Source: Acetobacter thailandicus
GTDB taxonomy: Bacteria > Pseudomonadota > Alphaproteobacteria > Acetobacterales > Acetobacteraceae
Reading direction: 5' to 3'
Length of the DNA stretch: 64,000 bases
Assembly (NCBI RefSeq): GCF_011516655.1
Contig: NZ_WOSV01000006.1
Coordinates: 100,481 to 164,480 of the forward strand
Of the stretch, positions 60,301 to 64,000 are shown piece by piece (positions within the stretch are counted from its first letter, which is position 1; every line of letters starts with the position of its first letter). Made by a program: the position numbers and the translations under genes. Below the pieces are notes generated by a model. That model searched no databases. It was not told the DNA's origin and saw only the letters and a list, made by a program, of their open reading frames with translations.

Positions 60301-60577
60301 TGGCAGAGCGATCACAGCTGCGGCTGAAGCCGGCTTTGGTCGTATCCGTCCGGTTATCATGACAGCGTCTGCCATGATTATCGGTATGGTGCCTATGGCA
60401 ACCAGTAACTCGCAGAATGCACCACTGGGTAAAGCTGTTATCGGCGGGCTGATTGTTGCAACGATCTCCACCCTGCTGTTCGTACCCTGCGTTTACGCCA
60501 TTTTTCACAAAAACTCTGATACGCCACACGGTCATGAGACTGGTGAGGCTTCCGAAAACGGGAAGGAGGCTGTCTGA
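57374..60577 (+). CDS. RND-family multidrug efflux pump, inner-membrane subunit
   Basis: 1067 residues from ATG 57374 (GAAAGGAAC 6 bases upstream); the open frame from 57299 adds a non-conserved tail. Full RND layout: helix 1, large periplasmic loop, then GGLALAVGILVDDATVMIENI with the Asp pair of the proton path. The second half repeats this (FQSWVDPFIIISALPGALAGI, GTATANSILVVAFAKERF, RPVIMTASAMIIGMVPMA). 'MNAIVVTALKRPY' and PTDVFPNIRIPVVSVVWTYGGM are typical of the HAE group found with NodT-type channels. The adaptor gene overlaps its stop by one base. Confidence 0.92.
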   Translation: MNAIVVTALKRPYTFVVLSILILAFGILSLLKAPTDVFPNIRIPVVSVVWTYGGMLPEEFAGRITYNYELNVTSTVEGIEHMESNTYYGRSIVNIYFQPGTDIGEAEAEVTAISQTVIKQLPENIPAPMVMKLEASSVPVLALQVTSQKQTPSDLFKIAMTRIRPILVTVPGAVLPQAYGGMDSFIMVALNQKQLQAHHLSAMDVQNALRSQNIVLPAGDQKIHRTDWMVQTNATPRSMKELGDIPVKRVGNAVIYVHDVANVYRGGHPQTNLVLVQGRQGVEIVVMKSGDASTLDVVAQTKALLPRIEKIVPPDVHISVLSDASVFVKEAITDVVREMVTAAILTGLVVLLFLGSWRSTVIIATSIPLAILSAIICLLLSGQTINVMTLGGLALAVGILVDDATVMIENIDTHLEEGKDLEPAIIDAANQIVIPTLVSTLCICIVWTPLFRLSGVAGWLFMPMAEAIVYAMLASFILSRTLVPTMAKYLLAGQVHPGAHGDEHQALPKGFFGKFQNKFEHAFHVFRLAYGRFLERILVRRKLFVSCFLGASVLSLGLFLIAGQDFFPEVKSGTIQMHMRAPLGTRIETTGRIVSLVDNRIDALLPGKVSGIINNCGLPEGPHNQAFIPTPTIGTQDCDLTISLKDGESPVWDYRALLRDKLSANFPGSVFTFQPADLTEKILNFGSPAPIDIQVSGPELRANYDYARILVNKLRGVPGAADVVIQQTMKTPTLFVKGNRTFSQATGMTEADIANNQLMTLSGSQTVDPQYWLDPKTGITFPLNVYVSQDQLTHYNDLLTIPVDKGDGDPGGKDMQLLGAISDVSAIGTPGQVSHFNSMPDIDIYVSAEGTDLGSVLAGVNKVIAQTKGDVPRSAVVDIHGQATTMHGAYNELIFGLIVSVVLIYMLIVVNFQSWVDPFIIISALPGALAGIAWSLFLTQTRLSVPALTGAIMCMGTATANSILVVAFAKERFAIHGRAITAAAEAGFGRIRPVIMTASAMIIGMVPMATSNSQNAPLGKAVIGGLIVATISTLLFVPCVYAIFHKNSDTPHGHETGEASENGKEAV

Positions 60578-61785
60578 TGCCCGCTTTCACAAAAACACAG
60601 CTTTTCGCTGGCTCCGTGTTCTGTGCATTTCTTGTCTATGGTGGCTACCTGGTGGCGCATCGTATGCACAACCAGCACGAACTTGATGTGGCTGCAACGA
60701 CAGCAAACATTCCTGATGTTGCTGTGGTTAAGCCCAAACCGGCCCCTGATACGGTCTCTCTGACCCTGCCTGGTAATATTAATGCCTGGTATCAGGCACC
60801 GATGATTGCCCAGGTCTCCGGTTATGTAAAAATGTGGTATAAGGACTATGGTTCGACGGTAAAGGCTGGCGATATTCTGGCCGAAATCAACGCACCAAGT
60901 CTTGATGCCCAGTACGCGCAGGCCAAAGCTGACCTGCAGGTGCAGATGGCCAAATATAACCTGGCTGAAGTGACAGCAACCCGCTGGCGGAACATGGGTA
61001 AGTCTCAGGCTGTTTCAGGGCAGTCAGTCACGGTGCAGAATGCTAACGAGCGGGCGGCACAGTCTGCTCTGGCAGCGGCACAGTCAAACGTTGACCACTT
61101 TGCTGCACTTGAGAAGTTTAAAACCATTGTTGCACCATTTGATGGTGTCGTAACGGCGCGTAACGTCAACGTGGGTGACTATGTTGGCGCGGGCAGCGGC
61201 ATTGGTGATAATGGCGGTGCAAGCGAACTCTTTACGGTGGCTGATACGCACGAGATGCGTCTGTTCGTATCTGTGCCTGAGGTGTTCTCTTACATGCTCA
61301 AGCCTGGCCTGACTGCACAAGTGACAGTGCCGCAGTATCCTAATCAGGTGTTTACGGCAAAGTTTCTGACTATTGCTAAAGGTTATGACCCCAACACCCG
61401 TACTGCCGTAACGGAGTTCACGATTGATAATAATGACCAGAAGCTCTGGCCCGGGTCATTTGCTACTGTTGCGCTGACAGCACCGTCAGAGCCCGGGGTT
61501 TATACGATCCCGACAGGGGCACTGGTGTTCCAGGAAAACGGAATGCAGGTTGCTATTGTTGATGCGCAGGATATTGCACACTTCAGAAACATTAAAGTCG
61601 GACGTATGTCTGACTCCTACACTGAGGTTGACGGAGGGCTGCAGCCAGGTGATCAGGTGATTGATAACCCGCCGGCTGACCTGCTCGAAGGCCAGAAGGT
61701 GCATCTGAGTGTGCCTGAAAAAGGCTACCTGACAACAGGTGGCAATGCTAAGGCCGAAGCCAGTGCGGGAGATGATGACGAATGA
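60577..61785 (+). CDS. RND efflux periplasmic adaptor (membrane fusion) subunit
   Basis: 402 residues. One N-terminal membrane anchor (about 8-27). Lipoyl halves VSLTLPGNINAWYQAPMIAQVSGYVKMWYKDYGSTVKAGDILAEI and FKTIVAPFDGVVTARNVNVGDYVGAG flank a helical hairpin (about 110-175). Beta-barrel and proximal domains follow (ELFTVADTHEMRLFVSVPE, PGSFATVAL, IPTGALVFQENGMQVAIV). It joins the pump to the outer-membrane channel encoded next (4-bp overlap). Confidence 0.92.
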   Translation: MPAFTKTQLFAGSVFCAFLVYGGYLVAHRMHNQHELDVAATTANIPDVAVVKPKPAPDTVSLTLPGNINAWYQAPMIAQVSGYVKMWYKDYGSTVKAGDILAEINAPSLDAQYAQAKADLQVQMAKYNLAEVTATRWRNMGKSQAVSGQSVTVQNANERAAQSALAAAQSNVDHFAALEKFKTIVAPFDGVVTARNVNVGDYVGAGSGIGDNGGASELFTVADTHEMRLFVSVPEVFSYMLKPGLTAQVTVPQYPNQVFTAKFLTIAKGYDPNTRTAVTEFTIDNNDQKLWPGSFATVALTAPSEPGVYTIPTGALVFQENGMQVAIVDAQDIAHFRNIKVGRMSDSYTEVDGGLQPGDQVIDNPPADLLEGQKVHLSVPEKGYLTTGGNAKAEASAGDDDE

Positions 61786-63350
61786 GCTTATCTTCTTTAC
61801 GTCGTAACAAAAAACGTGCCGCCCTGAGAGGGGTGGCACTATCCTCAGCGCTGATGCTGGGGGCCTGTAACCTGGCCCCCACGTATAAAGACCCTAAATT
61901 TGTTGTTCCTGCCGCATGGCGCGGGCAGGGGCTGTTTCATGTCGCGCAGCCACAGGACAGCGCTCTGCGTTCTGACTGGTGGGCGTTGTTTAACGACCCC
62001 ACGCTTAACACGCTGGAGACACAGGCCCAGACCAGTAACGGTGACCTGCAGGCTGCGGCTGAACGGTTTGCCCAGGCCCGTACCATCGTGATGGAAGCGC
62101 GCTCTGACCTGCTGCCGCATTTTGGTCTTTCCTTTGGTGGCAGTGATAATAAAAGCTCTGCTGACAGGCTGTTTCGTTATAAGGGGCCGATCACAGCGAC
62201 TGATGAGTTCTATGGGGGTATTGCGAGCTGGGAGCCTGATCTCTGGTCTTCTATTCGTAACCGTGTCCGCTCACAGAAATACTATGCACAGCAGCTTGCT
62301 GCACAATATGCTTCTGCCCGGTTAAGCCTTCAGGCTGACCTCGCAACAGATTATTTTGCACTGCGCGGCCTTGATGCACAGAACGCCATCTACACACAGT
62401 CGATTGCATTTTATAAGCAGGCGCTGAAGATGACCGAGGTGCGTCTGCAAAATCAGAATGCCACTGGTATTGATGTCGCCCGTGCTCAAAATCAGCTTTA
62501 CATGACAGAAGCACATCAGCTTGATGTGCAGGCACAGCGCGATGTGATGGAGCATGCGATTGCTGTGCTGGTGAATGTTTCACCCTCAGCATTCCATATC
62601 GTGCCGGTTGACCAGCTGAGCGATGCTGAGCCGGTTATTCCCACAGGTCTGCCTTCAGAAATTTTGCAGCGTCGTCCTGACGTGGCAGCCTCTGAGCGTG
62701 AAATGGCTCAGGCTAATGCCATGATCGGTATTGCCCGTGCAGCGTTCTATCCGCATGTGTCGTTTAACGCGCAGGGTGGTTTTGACGCGAACGGTTTTGA
62801 CCTTGCTAAACTTGCCAACAGTTTCTGGACCTATGGTGCCTCGGTCACCATGCCGATCTTTGAGGGCGGGCTGCGCCGTGCGCAGCTGCAGCGCACCTGG
62901 TCGAGCTACCGTGAAACGCGTGATAACTACCGTATGACCGTTCTGAACGCCTTTAAGGATGTTGAAAACGGTATGTCAGTAACAGCACGTCTGCGCAGTG
63001 AAAATGACCGTCTGAAAAAGGCTGTGCAGGCTGCGATGCAGACACAGAAACTTACAATGGTGCTGTATAAAGGTGGCGCTGATAACTACCTTGAGGCTCT
63101 TATTGCGCAGGTCAGCACGCTTGATGCCCGTATCAATCAGGCGCAGGTACAAAGCCAGGCTTTACAGTCTACTGTCAGGCTGGTGCGTGCACTGGGTGGT
63201 GGCTGGCAGGATAAGATGCTGCCAACACCAGATCAGACTATGACGTTTGATGTGTTGCAGTATGATAATCTGCATCATCCTGCAGCAGCAGGCGGCATTG
63301 CGACAGTGAAGCCTGAGAACTTTGAAAATCTTACGGGTCAGACGAAATAA
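61782..63350 (+). CDS. RND efflux outer-membrane channel lipoprotein (NodT/OprM family)
   Basis: 522 residues. A lipoprotein signal ends at L-G-A-C with Cys29. Two TolC-like repeats: DSALRSDWWALFNDPTLNTLETQAQTSNGDLQAAAERFAQAR and, in the second half, EILQRRPDVAASEREMAQANAMIGIARAAFYPHVSFNAQGG, the diagnostic OprM/NodT stretch. It forms the trimeric exit duct of the pump encoded by the two preceding genes. A strong terminator follows, so the operon has three genes. Confidence 0.93.
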   Translation: MSLSSLRRNKKRAALRGVALSSALMLGACNLAPTYKDPKFVVPAAWRGQGLFHVAQPQDSALRSDWWALFNDPTLNTLETQAQTSNGDLQAAAERFAQARTIVMEARSDLLPHFGLSFGGSDNKSSADRLFRYKGPITATDEFYGGIASWEPDLWSSIRNRVRSQKYYAQQLAAQYASARLSLQADLATDYFALRGLDAQNAIYTQSIAFYKQALKMTEVRLQNQNATGIDVARAQNQLYMTEAHQLDVQAQRDVMEHAIAVLVNVSPSAFHIVPVDQLSDAEPVIPTGLPSEILQRRPDVAASEREMAQANAMIGIARAAFYPHVSFNAQGGFDANGFDLAKLANSFWTYGASVTMPIFEGGLRRAQLQRTWSSYRETRDNYRMTVLNAFKDVENGMSVTARLRSENDRLKKAVQAAMQTQKLTMVLYKGGADNYLEALIAQVSTLDARINQAQVQSQALQSTVRLVRALGGGWQDKMLPTPDQTMTFDVLQYDNLHHPAAAGGIATVKPENFENLTGQTK

Positions 63351-63385
63351 AGATAAGAAAAATCTTTCGTATATGACTTAACCGG

Positions 63386-63425
63386 CGGCCATTATCTGTT
63401 TGTTCAGGTAGTGGCCGTTTTTTTA
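63386..63425 (+). terminator. Terminator of the RND operon
   Basis: Thirteen pairs (two G-U) join 63386-63398 to 63405-63417 (CGGCCATTATCTG with CAGGTAGTGGCCG) around TTTGTT and are followed by seven T. Confidence 0.9.
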
Positions 63426-63919
63426 TTTCATGACAAAAAATTTTAGCTGATATGAGCTTTTGGGCGCTGATCGGCACAGGCTGTGTAGTGGCCTCAGACA
63501 GCAGCCCGCAGCAATAGCGTAAAGCTGCTTTAATTATACCGTCTCATTGCTTCTGTTTTTCTTATAGTGATGATATAATTTTCCTTATACCTTTAGTATA
63601 AATAAATATTATATTAAGTATAAGGTGATTTTCAAAAAACTATTAAAATACAAAACAAAAAATTAATGTTTTGGAATCGAAATATATTATTCACAACGCG
63701 CCGCTTTACGCTAAGGTTAGTATCGAGATCGAAACGACATGATGCGGCCTGACATAGCATTTTTTTAAAGTGCTCATGTGGGGCATTACAAAATGCAGGA
63801 AGAGTATGAAAAAGAACGTGATAAACACCGAACTTTTCTCTTCGTTTAATCAGTCACCTCTGCGCCTGCCATCATAACTTTTTGCATTTTCTGGTATTAT
63901 TTTCCCAAGGGGTCTGGAT
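63426..63919. other. Gene-free AT-rich region upstream of the right-edge gene
   Basis: No gene supported over about 490 bp. It contains the CTTATAC/GTATAAG repeat set (63583-63625) and one perfect DnaA-box match TTATTCACA (63687-63695). AT-rich DNA dominates from 63540 to 63690. It probably holds the promoter and operators of the gene starting at 63920. Confidence 0.5.
63583..63625. repeat. Three-copy CTTATAC/GTATAAG operator-like repeats
   Basis: CCTTATAC (63583-63590) is inverted both as GTATAA (63596-63601, 5-bp spacer) and as GTATAAGG (63618-63625, perfect 8-bp arms). Two overlapping inverted pairs suggest a multi-site operator. Confidence 0.5.
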
Positions 63920-64000
63920 ATGCGTATCCAGGAGCAGATCAGGACAATAAGCGTGATCAACAGTATTATCGGACAAAAAGCCTCCTCTCTGTTTCATGCG
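63920..64000 (+). CDS. 5' end of an unidentified gene (partial)
   Basis: ATG 63920, with AAGGGG about 8 bases upstream, opens 27 codons that run off the right edge (MRIQEQIRTISVINSIIGQK...). Nothing in it identifies a family. The start is supported by the ribosome site and by the promoter-like AT-rich region before it. Confidence 0.4.
   Translation, partial: MRIQEQIRTISVINSIIGQKASSLFHA

Noticed and set aside
1..64000. CRISPR arrays, tRNA or rRNA genes, insertion sequences
   Set aside because: No regularly spaced repeats, cloverleaf sequence, rRNA segment or transposase-like protein was seen.

Overview
The window reads as chromosomal DNA of a Gram-negative bacterium of moderate G+C content. 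The evidence is two TonB-dependent receptors, a TonB protein, a tripartite RND pump and a lipoprotein outer-membrane channel. The gene mix suggests an alphaproteobacterium, most likely an acetic acid bacterium (Acetobacteraceae), but this is inferred from gene content only. There is no rRNA, tRNA or CRISPR array that I can support.

Bases 1-21,470 hold the late (structural) genes of a contractile-tailed prophage or prophage-derived particle, all on the + strand. The order is terminase large subunit (3' end only), portal, DUF2213 protease/scaffold, cement protein, major capsid protein, four to five head-tail connector proteins, DUF3383 sheath, tube, tail chaperones, a very short tape measure, Dit-like protein, baseplate plug, hub, spike, gp25-like wedge, J-like protein, DUF2612 protein, fibre and adaptor proteins, and a tail spike with internal repeats. 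Many genes overlap by 4 bp. The second tail chaperone frame has no start of its own. It appears to be made by -1 frameshifting at a T TTT TTA site followed by a 10-bp stem. A host-type tRNA hydroxylase gene (trhO, minus strand) and a very acidic small gene sit between terminase and portal. No lysis, integrase or replication genes are present in the window.

Bases 21,900-27,240 form a tight operon: NhaP-type antiporter, TonB-dependent receptor, APH-fold small-molecule kinase and PnuC transporter. It looks like a vitamin or nucleoside uptake-and-trapping system. The gap after it (27,239-27,850) carries a cluster of DnaA-box-like sequences and then a Fur box. The Fur box precedes a siderophore operon of a FhuA/FoxA-like receptor, two small membrane proteins and a PepSY membrane protein. 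Bases 32,274-33,256 are an AT-rich island with two coupled unknown genes. A perfect 19-bp hairpin covers the ribosome binding site of the first.

Bases 33,370-40,940 are housekeeping and stress genes: LysE-type exporter, TetR regulator with an Old Yellow Enzyme reductase, flavohaemoglobin hmp divergent from nsrR with a clear NsrR palindrome between them, phosphate transporter, YdfG-like dehydrogenase and CrcB fluoride channel.

Bases 41,060-51,050 are the most unusual part. One 2121-residue single-module fully reducing type I polyketide synthase (KS-AT-DH-ER-KR-ACP) is followed by a degenerate adenylate-forming protein and an intact fatty acyl-AMP ligase, and the unit ends in tandem terminators. 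No release domain, phosphopantetheinyl transferase or exporter is visible. Two duplicated VOC proteins, a di-iron desaturase-like protein and an acyl-CoA thioesterase follow on the minus strand. The window closes with a UvrD-like helicase, a tonB pair, an RND efflux operon and the first 27 codons of an unidentified gene behind an AT-rich operator-like region.
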